Shown piece by piece: positions 15,248 to 24,347 of a stretch of 64,000 nt of DNA; the first letter of the stretch is position 1, and each line of letters begins with the position of its first letter. The notes below the pieces were generated by a model. The model did not search any database. It worked only from the letters and a program-made list of their open reading frames with translations, and had not been told where the DNA came from. Both the position numbers and the translations under genes were made by a program. Origin of the DNA: Flavobacteriales bacterium (GTDB taxonomy: Bacteria > Bacteroidota > Bacteroidia > Flavobacteriales_F > PHOS-HE28); contig JACJZG010000006.1 of NCBI GenBank assembly GCA_020635715.1, positions 1 through 64,000 of the forward strand, in the 5' to 3' direction.

Positions 15248-15274
15248 AAAGTCCCGTGCATTTGACGGGACTTT
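15248..15274 (+). terminator. intrinsic terminator-like hairpin after tmRNA
   Basis: AAAGTCCCGT and ACGGGACTTT form perfect 10-bp arms around a 7-nt loop, ending in TTT. It lies 18 bp after the tmRNA 3' end. Confidence 0.75.
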
Positions 15275-15301
15275 GCGGAGGCGGGCTCCGCCCATACATT
15301 G

Positions 15302-15338
15302 TAGCCTTGCCTGAACGTCCCGTTCTTCGGCGAGGCTA
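15302..15338. repeat. hairpin upstream of the GIY-YIG gene
   Basis: TAGCCTTGCC pairs with GGCGAGGCTA (one wobble) around a 17-nt loop. It lies 25 bp before the GIY-YIG start. The motif GGCGAGGCTACGGCGGAC is one I recall as frequent near such genes in Bacteroidota. Confidence 0.5.
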
Positions 15339-15362
15339 CGGCGGACACGGTCCTCTTTTCCA

Positions 15363-15608
15363 ATGGATCTTCCTTTTCACGTCTACATCTTGCTCTGTGC
15401 TGATGGTCACTACTACGTGGGCTGTACCAGCAGCCTATCCCAACGCTTGGCAAGGCATGACAGTGGGGGTGTCTATTATACCAGATCCCGGCTTCCAGTT
15501 CAGTGTGTCGCTGCGTTCGGGTTCGCGGACAAATACAAGGCATACGATTTCGAAAAGTACCTGAAGACCGGCTCTGGCCGAGCGTTCATGGGACGGCATT
15601 TGGTATGA
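15363..15608 (+). CDS. GIY-YIG nuclease domain protein (UPF0213-type)
   Basis: The 81-aa protein is a single GIY-YIG domain. FHVYILLCADGHYYVGCTSSLSQRLARH contains the VYILL/YYVG pair with the conserved Arg, and FEKYLKTGSGRAFMGRH provides the conserved Glu and C-terminal helix. Small proteins of this kind are abundant in Bacteroidota and often sit in repeat-like surroundings. Nuclease activity is inferred from the family, and the biological role is unknown. It lies between tmRNA and a convergent beta-barrel protein gene. Confidence 0.88.
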   Translation: MDLPFHVYILLCADGHYYVGCTSSLSQRLARHDSGGVYYTRSRLPVQCVAAFGFADKYKAYDFEKYLKTGSGRAFMGRHLV

Positions 15609-15621
15609 TCGCCCCAACAAC

Positions 15622-16179
15622 TCAGAACCCGATCCCCACACCACCGCTGAAGATGGGTCCCTGATTGAAATAGATGCTGTTCGGGTCTTGTAGTACATCG
15701 AACAGGACCTGCAGGTAGATCGACCCGCGGCCTCCCAACGACTGCACATAGCCGCCACCTACGAGCAGGTGAGGCACCCAGATCCGCGGACGGATCTCGC
15801 TGAAAGCCCCGAACCGGTTGGACTCCACGTTCATGTGCAGGAACTCGGCATGGGCGTAAGCCTGCTCAATGAAGCGGTAGCGCGTGAAGGTCCGATAACC
15901 GTAGGCCGTGAAGTCATAGGCCGGGATGTACCTGTTGTCACGGAAGTACCAGTAGCTGCCCCCGATACCCACGGAGAACTTGCCTTGCTGATCCACTTTA
16001 TAGCCGACCAGGGGATCCACCTGGATCGCGGTGACCGTTCCGAACGACAGGCCTACGCCACCACCGAACCAGATGCGCTCGCTGAAGGGGCGGCTGTCAG
16101 TGGACTTGGTCACTTGCTGGGCCTTGCTTGGCACTGTCATTCCCACCCACAGGCATAGGGGGATGGTCCATCGGGACAT
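15622..16179 (-). CDS. hypothetical outer-membrane beta-barrel protein
   Basis: The 185-aa protein has an N-terminal signal peptide (MSRWTIPLCLWVGMTVPSKAQQ). Alternating strand-turn segments rich in Gly and aromatics follow (WFGGGVGLSFGTVTAIQVDPLVGYKV, FSVGIGGSYWYFRDNR, PHLLVGGGYVQSL, GPIFSGGVGIGF), typical of small Bacteroidota barrels of unknown function. ATG 16179 was preferred over 16194 because a -7-like TAACTTCG lies too close to 16194. It begins 12 bp after the MATE stop on the same strand. Confidence 0.75.
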   Translation of the reverse strand: MSRWTIPLCLWVGMTVPSKAQQVTKSTDSRPFSERIWFGGGVGLSFGTVTAIQVDPLVGYKVDQQGKFSVGIGGSYWYFRDNRYIPAYDFTAYGYRTFTRYRFIEQAYAHAEFLHMNVESNRFGAFSEIRPRIWVPHLLVGGGYVQSLGGRGSIYLQVLFDVLQDPNSIYFNQGPIFSGGVGIGF

Positions 16180-16190
16180 GTTTCCGCGCG

Positions 16191-17561
16191 TCATGTGTCC
16201 GAAGTTAGCACCTGGGCTCGCATCGCGCGAGGGCCATGGTTCCGTTGGAAATGGAAGGCGAGCACACCTCCGCGCGCCAGCATCCAACCCAGGAAAGCCG
16301 TCCAAACGGCATGTAGTTGCCAGCCCCAGGCATCACCAAGCAGGATGAGCGGTACGAAGACCAAGGCGGTGGTCGCCAGCAGGGCGTTCCGCAGGATGCG
16401 CCCTTCACCAAGACCCTTGTACACGCCATCGAAGGCGAAGCCCACCGCGTTGATCGGCTGGGTGACGATCACCATCCAGAAGACACCGGTGAGCAGGGTG
16501 AGCACCGCTGGGTCGGCTGTGAACAAGCGACCGATGGCCCCATAGGCCAGGAGATAGATGCCGGCCAGCGCCATGCCGATCAATACGCTCTGCCTGACCA
16601 CGCGCCAACTCACCCGATACACGCTGCCACGATCATGCGCTCCCGCGAAGCGCCCGACCAGTGAGCTCCCCGCCGCCGCATATCCATCGATGAAGAAGGC
16701 ACTGAACAGCCAGATCTGCATGGCGATGCTGTGGGCACCGATGTAGGCTTCACCATAGCCCGTGGCAAAGCGGTTGCCGAGGTAGTAGCAAAGGTTGAGT
16801 GCGATGGTACGGGCGAAGAGATTCCCGCTGAGCAGCCACAACCCGGCCAGGTCCGGATGCCGCCAGGTCCGTGGGTAAAGCGGGAAGGTTGTGCGCCGCC
16901 GCATGATCATCAAGGCCACCGCGAACATCACCAACTGCGCGATCAAACTCGCCCAGGCGCTGCCTACGATGCCCAGCCCTTCCAGGGATCCGTACCCGAA
17001 GATCAATGGCGGATTGAGGATCAGGTTCACCAATGCGCCCAACAAGCTGATCCACATGCCCCAGCGCAGGTTCTGGATCCCCCGGAAGGCACCCGTGATG
17101 GCGAAGGTGGCCAGCACCACCGGGAAGCCGTAGCTGCGTACGCGGAAATACATGACAGCCTTCTCGAGCACAGCTCCTTCTGCGTTGTACAACTTGAAGA
17201 TCTCCTCGGCAAAGAGGTTGGTGAGCGCCAGGAAGAGGATCCCCAACAGGAAGTTCATCCACAAGGCGATGGGCACCAGGCCGGCCACGGCCTCCAGCCG
17301 CCGTTCACCATAGTAACGGGCCACCACCGCCAGCACCGCACTGCGTGTCTGCGCGAGCACCCAGACGACCAGGAGGAAGAAGCTGCTCGCGATGCCCACT
17401 GCGGCCAGGTCCGCCGTGCCCAGACGGCCTACGAAGGCCGTGTCCACCAGGGAGATGATCGGCTCGGCGATGCCACTGATGATCGCCGGTACGGCCAGGC
17501 GGTCCAGGTCCCTCGGTTCGAAGGGGCGGGGAATGCGGCGGACGTTCGGGGATCGGCTCAC
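16191..17561 (-). CDS. MATE family efflux transporter (DinF-like)
   Basis: The 456-aa inner-membrane protein has about twelve transmembrane segments in two homologous halves. MATE features include LAVPAIISGIAEPIISLVDTAFVGRLGTADLAAVGIA in helix 1-2 and the corresponding second-half segment AYIGAHSIAMQIWLFSAFFIDGYAAAGSSLVGRFAG. The overall similarity is to the DinF branch. It is expected to export drugs or metabolites using an ion gradient. The start codon is GTG at 17561. It is followed closely by the beta-barrel gene and preceded, 25 bp away, by the GT22 gene. Confidence 0.92.
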   Translation of the reverse strand: MSRSPNVRRIPRPFEPRDLDRLAVPAIISGIAEPIISLVDTAFVGRLGTADLAAVGIASSFFLLVVWVLAQTRSAVLAVVARYYGERRLEAVAGLVPIALWMNFLLGILFLALTNLFAEEIFKLYNAEGAVLEKAVMYFRVRSYGFPVVLATFAITGAFRGIQNLRWGMWISLLGALVNLILNPPLIFGYGSLEGLGIVGSAWASLIAQLVMFAVALMIMRRRTTFPLYPRTWRHPDLAGLWLLSGNLFARTIALNLCYYLGNRFATGYGEAYIGAHSIAMQIWLFSAFFIDGYAAAGSSLVGRFAGAHDRGSVYRVSWRVVRQSVLIGMALAGIYLLAYGAIGRLFTADPAVLTLLTGVFWMVIVTQPINAVGFAFDGVYKGLGEGRILRNALLATTALVFVPLILLGDAWGWQLHAVWTAFLGWMLARGGVLAFHFQRNHGPRAMRAQVLTSDT

Positions 17562-17585
17562 GGGCCTGCAAAGATGCAGTGGTCG

Positions 17586-19031
17586 TCACGGCTCAGCCTT
17601 CACCACCTTGTACAGGGTCCATGGGGCGGGTCCTTCATTCCATGTGTACCAGCGCATCAATTGATCGCTCCAGCGCGGCTGTGATCGCATCAGCGGCACG
17701 AGAGAACGATGAGTAGGAAGAGGTGGGTGGAGGACTTCCTGTGTAATGAGATAGTCCACATCCATGTTACCCGTTCGATCAGGATCGATGATGACCTCTT
17801 GCATTCCATCCGGCTGGTAGAAGGCTGGAAGCGTGATCCGCCAGGCGACCGATGGCTCGACCACGTAGCCGATGCGATCAGCAGGTGTGGCCACACGGAA
17901 AAGCGTTTCCGCCAGACGCACGCGTCCTTCACCAGCAGGAGTGCTCACCACCACGGTCAGCCCGAGAAGGTTCGTGATAGCCAATATCATCGCCGCAGGG
18001 ATCATGATCCACCGCGGGATCCTTGCCAACGGACCCTGGAGGACCGACCACGCTTCGATCACAAGCCACGGGATCAAGGGAGCCAGCGGATACAGGAAGC
18101 GCAGCTCCTTGTGTGGCAGGATGCTGTGCGCGACCAGGAACGGCAGCATGATCCAAACGAGCAGGTGCTTCGGCTCGTGGATGAGCAGCACGGCGAAGGC
18201 CAGTAGGATGAGCACGCCGATCAGCGGGATGGCGTACTTGATGACCCAAGGAGGGTAATACCACCACGGCAGCGTATCGAACTGAACGGTCGGATCATTA
18301 CCCAAGCCAAGACCGATGTAGTTCCATAGCGTGAGGACCGACCACCCATAGAACAGCGCATCCAAGAGGAAGCCCGCGCAGGTGGTGGCCATGAGGACAG
18401 CGATGAACTTGCCAAGGTCCTGCAGCCGCTCCTTTCGGATCAGCCACGACCATGCGAGCGATGACATGATGATCAACGCGGTGGAAGGTCGACAGAGAAT
18501 GGCCAGTCCGGCGGATAGGCCGGCCTTCCATATCCAGCGCTTATCCTCTTTCGAACGCAGGATCGAAGTCACCAACAGCACAAGGAAGATGGCCGACCAG
18601 CCTTCACTGCTGAATCGGACGGCCAGGAAGGGAAGGAACCATAGGCCGTAGCCGAGCAGGAGGAAGCGCTTGCCGATCCGTTCGGTGTAATTGGTGACCG
18701 TGGCACGCAGCAGACCGCGCATCGCCACCAAGGCAAGTAGCGCTGTCAGCAGCCGCAACAGGAAAGTGCGAGAGAAGGGGTCATCAACGCCAAGAACAGC
18801 GGCTCCTTTGAAGACGAACGTCGCGATCCAGGGTTGCAGTGAGGAACGGATCCCCGCAGCGAATTCCCATGGCAGGTGTGCGGCAGGCAGCTCGCCGAGC
18901 CTCCATTGGGCGAAGGCCACGATCTGGAAATGCTCATCAGCACTGTGGTAGCCCGTGCTGAACCACGCGGCCATCACGTAGAGCACGGTTGCGCCGAGGA
19001 ATACGATCCGGTGGAAGCGCGAGAGGCTCAC
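17586..19031 (-). CDS. GT22-family (Alg9/PIG-B-like) membrane glycosyltransferase
   Basis: The protein of about 481 aa has many transmembrane helices and the three motifs of glycosyltransferase family 22. These are a first-loop acidic motif YHSADEHFQ, then EFAAGIRSSLQPWI, and further on HKELRFLYPLAPLI. GT22 enzymes use lipid-phosphate-linked sugars, usually mannose, on the outer face of the membrane; the eukaryotic members act in N-glycan and GPI synthesis. GTG 19031 was chosen because the icd terminator occupies 19053-19076 and the longer frame would start inside icd. No glycan operon surrounds it. Confidence 0.8.
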   Translation of the reverse strand: MSLSRFHRIVFLGATVLYVMAAWFSTGYHSADEHFQIVAFAQWRLGELPAAHLPWEFAAGIRSSLQPWIATFVFKGAAVLGVDDPFSRTFLLRLLTALLALVAMRGLLRATVTNYTERIGKRFLLLGYGLWFLPFLAVRFSSEGWSAIFLVLLVTSILRSKEDKRWIWKAGLSAGLAILCRPSTALIIMSSLAWSWLIRKERLQDLGKFIAVLMATTCAGFLLDALFYGWSVLTLWNYIGLGLGNDPTVQFDTLPWWYYPPWVIKYAIPLIGVLILLAFAVLLIHEPKHLLVWIMLPFLVAHSILPHKELRFLYPLAPLIPWLVIEAWSVLQGPLARIPRWIMIPAAMILAITNLLGLTVVVSTPAGEGRVRLAETLFRVATPADRIGYVVEPSVAWRITLPAFYQPDGMQEVIIDPDRTGNMDVDYLITQEVLHPPLPTHRSLVPLMRSQPRWSDQLMRWYTWNEGPAPWTLYKVVKAEP

Positions 19032-19052
19032 CGCACGAAATTGCGGAAAAGC

Positions 19053-19076
19053 GAACGGGCCCCGAAAGGCCCGCTC
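19053..19076 (-). terminator. intrinsic terminator of icd
   Basis: On the minus strand GAGCGGGCC pairs with GGCCCGTTC (one mismatch) around TTTCGG and is followed by GCTTTTCC. It lies 20 bp after the icd stop. Confidence 0.7.
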
Positions 19077-19095
19077 AATTACGATTTGTGGCCTA

Positions 19096-20316
19096 TCAAG
19101 CCCGCTCCAGCTCTTCACGCAGGGCGTCCATGAACTTCTCCGTGGTCAGGTATTGATCGGTCGTCACCTTGTCCCCGTGGATGCACACCGCGAGGTCCTT
19201 GGTCATCTTGCCGCTCTCCACCGTACGGATGCACACCTTCTCCAGTTTGTTGGCGAAGTCGATCAGGGCCTGGTTGCCGTCGAGCTTGCCGCGGAAGGCC
19301 AGTCCGCGCGTCCAAGCGAAGATGCTCGCGATGGGGTTGGTGCTGGTGGGCTTGCCCTGCTGGTGCTGGCGGTAGTGGCGGGTCACGGTGCCATGCGCGG
19401 CTTCCGCTTCCATCGTCTTGCCATCCGGGGTGATCAGCACGCTCGTCATCAGGCCGAGCGAGCCGAAGCCCTGTGCCACCGTGTCGCTCTGCACGTCGCC
19501 GTCGTAATTCTTGCAGGCCCAGACATAGCCGCCGCTCCACTTCATCGCCGCCGCCACCATGTCGTCGATCAGGCGATGCTCATAGGTGATGCCGGCGTCC
19601 TTGAACACCTGCTTGAACTGCGTGTCGTACACCTCCTGGAAGATGTCCTTGAAGCGGCCATCGTACTTCTTCAGGATGGTGTTCTTCGTGCTGAGGTAGA
19701 GGGGCCACTTCTTCGAAAGCGCCATGTTGAAGCAGCTCTCCGCGAAGCCCCGGATGCTCTCATCCGTGTTGTACATGCTCAGCGCCACGCCACCACCCTG
19801 GAAGTCATACACGTCCCAGGACGTTGGTTCGCCGCCGCCTTCGGGCGTGAAGGTCATCGTGAGCCTGCCCTTGCCTTTGATCACGGCATCGGTGGCGCGG
19901 TACTGGTCACCGAAGGCGTGACGGCCGATGATGATCGGCTGTGTCCAACCCGGTACGAGACGCGGGATGTTGCTGATCACGATCGGCTCGCGGAACACGG
20001 TCCCATTGAGGATGTTGCGGATCGTCCCGTTCGGGCTCTTCCACATCTGCTTCAGGCCGAACTCCTCCACACGCGCTTCGTCCGGCGTGATCGTGGCGCA
20101 CTTGATGCCGACACTGTGCTTCTTGATCGCGTTGGCCGCATCCACCGTCACCTTGTCGTCCGTCTTGTCGCGGTATTCGATGCCGAGGTCGTAGTACTCG
20201 ATGGGCACATCCACGTAGGGAAGGATCAACTGGTCCTTGATCCATTTCCAGATGATACGGGTCATCTCGTCGCCGTCCAGTTCCACGACGGGCTTCGCTA
20301 CGTTGATCTTCGCCAT
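19096..20316 (-). CDS. icd: NADP-dependent isocitrate dehydrogenase
   Basis: The 406-aa enzyme oxidatively decarboxylates isocitrate to 2-oxoglutarate in the TCA cycle. It is of the dimeric eukaryotic-like IDH1/2 type: [27 protein letters not shown] at the N-terminus, [27 protein letters not shown] with the substrate-binding Ser and Arg, [28 protein letters not shown] with the metal-binding Asp residues, and [12 protein letters not shown] for NADP. ATG 20316 was selected by this family N-terminus. A -7 element TACTTTCG (20355-20362, minus) lies 38 bp upstream. Aconitase, its pathway neighbour, is 10 kb away. Confidence 0.96.
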   Translation of the reverse strand: MAKINVAKPVVELDGDEMTRIIWKWIKDQLILPYVDVPIEYYDLGIEYRDKTDDKVTVDAANAIKKHSVGIKCATITPDEARVEEFGLKQMWKSPNGTIRNILNGTVFREPIVISNIPRLVPGWTQPIIIGRHAFGDQYRATDAVIKGKGRLTMTFTPEGGGEPTSWDVYDFQGGGVALSMYNTDESIRGFAESCFNMALSKKWPLYLSTKNTILKKYDGRFKDIFQEVYDTQFKQVFKDAGITYEHRLIDDMVAAAMKWSGGYVWACKNYDGDVQSDTVAQGFGSLGLMTSVLITPDGKTMEAEAAHGTVTRHYRQHQQGKPTSTNPIASIFAWTRGLAFRGKLDGNQALIDFANKLEKVCIRTVESGKMTKDLAVCIHGDKVTTDQYLTTEKFMDALREELERA

Positions 20317-20354
20317 TGATCGGGTTCTCGGTTGTTCGTACTTGGTTACGGCTG

Positions 20355-20362
20355 CGAAAGTA
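20355..20362 (-). promoter_or_regulatory. -7 element of icd
   Basis: TACTTTCG on the minus strand, 38 bp before the ATG. Confidence 0.5.
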
Positions 20363-20442
20363 CGTTTCATAGGTCCGCTAGGGTCATCTGTCGCCAAATG
20401 GACCCACCCTAGAGACCGCGCGTTGCACATTGTGAAAAGGGT

Positions 20443-21078
20443 CTATCGTTTCTTCGCCACTTCCGAGGCTGTGCTGCTCTTGTCCAATTCGGCCATGTAG
20501 CCGTTCCATAAGTACATGAATCGTTCGCGCGAGGCCCACCCATCGTACTTTCCTCTGATGTAAGGTTCTGGTGAATAGGTGACATAGAACGTTCTTCCCT
20601 TGGAACCCCAGATGCCGAATGAATAGTTCGATCCATCCTCAACGTTCATCATGTGGCTTCGGCCACGAGCATCGGTCTTCGTGGTCAGATTCAAGCTGTC
20701 GGGGTTGATCAAGAAACCGGTCGAATCGAAGGTCGCCCACAACAATGCAAGGAGTTTCTTTGAGCGTCTCCTGTTAAGAACCTCTTTCATGATCGTAGTA
20801 TCGATCGGTTGAAACGAGGGTTGTCGTGAGTGGTACAGGATCACGCGCCCGTTTGGCTTGTATATCGCATAGTGAGTGCGGAAAGAGCCTGCGAAGTTGT
20901 TGGCCACACCAACACTGACTGCCAAGTCTGTGTGCGGGTCCATGCCCAATAACGAATCGAGCTGAGAAGGGCTTTGACTTGTTGGTCGGCTGAATTGTAT
21001 GGGTGGAATGCTCGGACTTTGGGCCGTTGCCTTACTACAGATCAACAGAACGATGAGGAACTTGATGTACATGGTCAT
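20443..21078 (-). CDS. hypothetical secreted protein
   Basis: The 211-aa protein begins with a signal peptide (MYIKFLIVLLICSKATAQS). The mature part has no family I recognise. It contains AVSVGVANNFAGSFRTHYAIYKPNGRVILYH, HMMNVEDGSNYSFGIWGSKGRTFYVTYSPEPY and a polar C-terminal tail. The gene is visibly AT-richer than dnaX and icd on either side, which hints at different ancestry. ATG 21078 (MTMYIK) or 21072 could be used. Confidence 0.65.
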   Translation of the reverse strand: MTMYIKFLIVLLICSKATAQSPSIPPIQFSRPTSQSPSQLDSLLGMDPHTDLAVSVGVANNFAGSFRTHYAIYKPNGRVILYHSRQPSFQPIDTTIMKEVLNRRRSKKLLALLWATFDSTGFLINPDSLNLTTKTDARGRSHMMNVEDGSNYSFGIWGSKGRTFYVTYSPEPYIRGKYDGWASRERFMYLWNGYMAELDKSSTASEVAKKR

Positions 21079-21154
21079 GCGCCGTTTTACGATCCACCAG
21101 AGTGTTGAAGAGTTGCCGCATGTCCTTTGAATGCCCAATTGCCTTGGGTATCCT

Positions 21155-22882
21155 TCACCCCAGATCCAGGTCCAGCTCCTCCCGCAACTTCAGGAGCGCC
21201 GGATTCTTCTCGGCCATCACCCGGAATTTCTCCATGGGCGTGAAACGGGGCTTCACGGCCACTTCCTCCTTGCGTACCTCGAGGTCCAGGCCGGGGTCGT
21301 CGAGTTGCCTGCGCAGGTGCCCGAGAAGTTCCGGCTTCTCCTCGCGCATGTAGTTCTCCTGCACTGCGTTCACGATGGCGAAGCTCACCTTGCCGGGTCC
21401 GCTCACCTCGGGCTCACGCGCCATCAAGGTGGCGTGCAGGCTATCGCGGCCGAGTTGTTTCTGCTTCAAGGCATATTCGCGCCACACGCGCAGCAGCAGG
21501 GCCGTGTTCACCTCCTTGCTCGAGCCCGGCATGTCGGTGCCACTATCCGCCTCCAAGACCGCAGGTGCGGCTTCGACGGCTGCGGCCACCGTGCTCTTGA
21601 TGCTCACCTGTCCCGCCAGCCGGCGCTTGGGCGTGTAACCACCTGCATTCGGTTCACGCGCAACGGTTCCTGTAGCAGTAGCCGGTGCCGGACGTTCGGG
21701 TGCAGGTGCGGTGGACGTCGGGCGAGGCGGCGCCAGCGGCGGCGCTATGCTGACGTCAGGACTTTTTTTTTGAGCCGATGGATCCTCGGTGCTCGAGAGA
21801 CGGCAGAGTTGCACGAGCGTCAACTCGACCAGTAGACGAGGCTCCTTGCTCGCCTTGTACTGGCTGTCACATTGCGCCAGCCGGTCCAGGCCGCGAACGA
21901 GCAATTCGCGGTCCACGCGCTGGGCCTGATCGCCGTAGCGTGCTGTGAGGTCCTCACCCACTTCCAGCAGGGGCAGGGTGCGCGGATCCTGGCTCACGAG
22001 CAGGTCGCGGAAGTGGCGGCCAAGGCCTGCCACGAACAGGTGTCCATCGAAGCCCTGTTGCAGGATCGTATTGTACTCCACCAGCACCGCCGGGATGTCC
22101 CCGCGGATGATGCCGTCCGTGATCCGGAAGTAGTGCTCATGGTCCAGCACGTTCAGGTTCTTCACCACATCCTGGTAGGTGAGCCGCTCACCGCTGAAGC
22201 TCACGAGCTGGTCGAAGATGCTCAGCGCGTCGCGCAGGCCACCATCGGCTTTCTGCGCGATCACGTGCAAGGCCTGCGCTTCCGCCTCGATGCCTTCCTT
22301 CTTCGCGATCTCGGCCAGGTGCCTGCTGATGTCAGCGATCGTGATCCGACGGAAGTCGAAGACCTGGCAACGGCTCAGGATGGTGGGTAGGATCTTGTGC
22401 TTCTCCGTGGTGGCCAGGATGAAGATGGCGTAGGAGGGAGGTTCCTCCAGGGTCTTCAGGAAGGCGTTGAACGCCGCCTGGCTCAGCATGTGCACCTCGT
22501 CGATGATGTACACCTTCTTGGTGCCCACCTGCGGAGCGATGCTCACCTGCAGGATCAGGTTCCGGATGTCGTCGACGCTGTTGTTACTGGCGGCGTCGAG
22601 CTCGAAGATGTTGAGGCTGTGCCCCTCCTCGAAGGTCTTGCAGGGGGCGCATTGCCCGCAGGCCACGAGGTCCTCGCCGAGGTTCTCACAGTTGATGGTG
22701 CGCGCCAGGATCCGGGCACAGGTGGTCTTGCCAACGCCCCGCGGACCGGTGAAGAGGAAGGCCGAGGCGAGGTGGTTGCTGCGGATGGCGTTCTTCAGCG
22801 TGCTGGTCACCGCCTCCTGGCCCACCACGGTGTCAAAGGTGGCGGGGCGGTACTTGCGGGCGCTGACGACGTAGGGATCCAT
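21155..22882 (-). CDS. dnaX: DNA polymerase III subunit gamma/tau
   Basis: This is the clamp-loader ATPase of the replisome. Numbered from ATG 22882 (575 aa), the Walker A motif GPRGVGKTT is at about 46-54, zinc-binding cysteines at 65, 75, 78 and 81, the DEVH box near 128-131, and the SRC sensor motif near 169-171. Domains I-III end at about residue 370, followed by a Pro/Ala linker and a C-terminal tau-specific part. Exactly at that junction an A9 run (codons CAA AAA AAA AGT, 21763-21771) offers a slippage site. A -1 shift reaches a stop two codons later and would yield a gamma-like protein of about 375 aa. Confidence 0.95.
   Translation of the reverse strand: MDPYVVSARKYRPATFDTVVGQEAVTSTLKNAIRSNHLASAFLFTGPRGVGKTTCARILARTINCENLGEDLVACGQCAPCKTFEEGHSLNIFELDAASNNSVDDIRNLILQVSIAPQVGTKKVYIIDEVHMLSQAAFNAFLKTLEEPPSYAIFILATTEKHKILPTILSRCQVFDFRRITIADISRHLAEIAKKEGIEAEAQALHVIAQKADGGLRDALSIFDQLVSFSGERLTYQDVVKNLNVLDHEHYFRITDGIIRGDIPAVLVEYNTILQQGFDGHLFVAGLGRHFRDLLVSQDPRTLPLLEVGEDLTARYGDQAQRVDRELLVRGLDRLAQCDSQYKASKEPRLLVELTLVQLCRLSSTEDPSAQKKSPDVSIAPPLAPPRPTSTAPAPERPAPATATGTVAREPNAGGYTPKRRLAGQVSIKSTVAAAVEAAPAVLEADSGTDMPGSSKEVNTALLLRVWREYALKQKQLGRDSLHATLMAREPEVSGPGKVSFAIVNAVQENYMREEKPELLGHLRRQLDDPGLDLEVRKEEVAVKPRFTPMEKFRVMAEKNPALLKLREELDLDLG
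21763..21771 (-). promoter_or_regulatory. A9 slippery run in dnaX (candidate tau/gamma switch)
   Basis: Nine consecutive A on the coding strand in the context CAA AAA AAA AGT CCT GAC. The -1 frame reads AAG TCC TGA, a stop at once; the +1 frame also stops within about six codons. GC-rich sequence with a possible GCGCC/GGCGC stem lies about 14 nt downstream. Confidence 0.6.
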
Positions 22883-23063
22883 GGGCAACGGGGCGAAGAT
22901 AGCCGTGCCCGATCCCGGGCACGGGACCCGATATCAACAGCTGTGGACAGCGGGTGGCAATGCCTGGGAAGGCGAGCGCGTATGGCGGAACACAGACCCC
23001 TCACCGGAATGGCCTGAAGGGAAAGTCTTGGGGCTCAGCTGCTTCCGGTCTAGGAGATTTCCC

Positions 23064-23071
23064 TACATTTG
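23064..23071 (+). promoter_or_regulatory. -7 element of the rpsF operon
   Basis: TACATTTG lies 24 bp before the rpsF ATG. Confidence 0.7.
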
Positions 23072-23095
23072 CACCCCAAAATCAACCGAAAGGCA

Positions 23096-23461
23096 ATGAC
23101 CAACCGGTACGAGACCGTCTTCATTCTTACTCCCGTTTTGTCTGAGGATCAGACAAAGGAGGCGGTTAAAAAGTTCAAAGACCTGATCAAAGCAGGCAGT
23201 GGCAAGATCCACCACGAAGAGAGCTGGGGGATGCGCAAGCTCGCGTATCCCATCCAGAAGAAGTCCACGGGCTTCTACCACCTGATCGAGTTCGAAAGCG
23301 AGACCCCTCTCGTGGCCAAGCTCGAGACCGAGTACCGTCGTGATGAGCGCGTGATCCGGTTCCTCACCATCGTGATGGACAAGCATCACATCGCCTTCGC
23401 CGAGAAGCGCCGTACCAAGCGCAGCGCGAAGAAAGAAACCGTTGAACCCTCCAACGCCTAA
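23096..23461 (+). CDS. rpsF: 30S ribosomal protein S6
   Basis: The 121-aa protein binds 16S rRNA together with S18 in the platform of the small subunit. [19 protein letters not shown] is the standard N-terminus, with [32 protein letters not shown] and [17 protein letters not shown] in the core, then a basic C-terminal tail. The longer frame from 23069 would start inside the promoter. It leads the conserved rpsF-rpsR-rplI operon. Confidence 0.97.
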   Translation: MTNRYETVFILTPVLSEDQTKEAVKKFKDLIKAGSGKIHHEESWGMRKLAYPIQKKSTGFYHLIEFESETPLVAKLETEYRRDERVIRFLTIVMDKHHIAFAEKRRTKRSAKKETVEPSNA

Positions 23462-23466
23462 GCGCC

Positions 23467-23733
23467 ATGGCAGACAACAGCGAGATCCGCTATCTCACGC
23501 CGATCGCGATCGAGACCAAGAAGGAGAAGTATTGCCGCTTCAAGAAGATGGGCATTACTTACATCGACTACAAGGATGAGGAGTTCCTGCTGCGTTTCGT
23601 GAACGAGCAGGGCAAGATCCTTCCCCGTCGCCTCACCGGCACCAGTTTGAAGTACCAGCGCAAGGTGGGTCAAGCCATCAAGCGCAGCCGCCACCTGGCC
23701 CTGATGCCATACGTGGCCGATATGATGAAGTAA
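23467..23733 (+). CDS. rpsR: 30S ribosomal protein S18
   Basis: The 88-aa protein is the S6 partner. It has [65 protein letters not shown], the full S18 core. It begins 5 bp after rpsF. Only the first zinc-type cysteine remains, as is common in Bacteroidota. Confidence 0.97.
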   Translation: MADNSEIRYLTPIAIETKKEKYCRFKKMGITYIDYKDEEFLLRFVNEQGKILPRRLTGTSLKYQRKVGQAIKRSRHLALMPYVADMMK

Positions 23734-23752
23734 CCCCCAAGCACGCCTGAAC

Positions 23753-24199
23753 ATGGAAGTCATCCTGAAACAAGACGTGGAGCACCTGGGCTACGCCAAC
23801 GACGTGGTGAAGGTGAAGGAGGGTTACGCACGCAATTTCCTCCTGCCCCGTGGCCTGGCCGTGAGCGCCACCGCGAGCGAGAAGAAGCAGCTGGCCGAGA
23901 CCATGAAGCAACGCGCCCACAAGGAGGCCAAGATCAAGGCGGAAGCCGAGAAGATGGCCAACGGGCTCGCGGACAAGACCCTGAAGATCGGCGCCAAGGC
24001 CGGTGAGAAGGGCAAGATCTTCGGCAGTGTGAACACCATCCAGATCGCCGACGCCATCCGTGCGCTCGGCTTCGAAGTGGATCGCAAGAACATCAAGCTG
24101 AAAGGCGAAGCCATCAAGTCCCTCGGCAAGTACGAGGCGGAGGTGGTCTTCCACCGCGACGTGATCAAGACCATCCCCTTTGAGGTGGTGGAGGAGTGA
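23753..24199 (+). CDS. rplI: 50S ribosomal protein L9
   Basis: The 148-aa protein starts MEVILKQDVEHLGYANDVVKVKEGYARNFLLPRGLA, the L9 N-terminal domain. A long central helix rich in Lys and Glu and the C-terminal rRNA-binding domain (KIFGSVNTIQIADAIRALGFEVDRKNI) follow. It is the third gene of the operon, 19 bp after rpsR, and is followed by a strong terminator. Confidence 0.97.
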   Translation: MEVILKQDVEHLGYANDVVKVKEGYARNFLLPRGLAVSATASEKKQLAETMKQRAHKEAKIKAEAEKMANGLADKTLKIGAKAGEKGKIFGSVNTIQIADAIRALGFEVDRKNIKLKGEAIKSLGKYEAEVVFHRDVIKTIPFEVVEE

Positions 24200-24222
24200 T
24201 CACGAGCTACTGAACAAGACAA

Positions 24223-24242
24223 GGGGCCGCGCGAGCGGCCCC
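24223..24242 (+). terminator. intrinsic terminator of the rpsF-rpsR-rplI operon
   Basis: GGGGCCGC and GCGGCCCC form perfect 8-bp arms around a GCGA tetraloop, followed by TTCTTCGTT. Confidence 0.85.
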
Positions 24243-24347
24243 TTCTTCGTTCCAGCTATTCGCTGGATGTACGATCGATCGGCCATGGCGTTGGATGAAC
24301 AGTTCATCGTCCGGTTGATTACTTTCATCCTTCAAGAACACCCCGCC

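Noticed and set aside
23069..23095. Nine-codon N-terminal extension of S6
   Set aside because: It would begin inside the -7 promoter element and is absent from the family.
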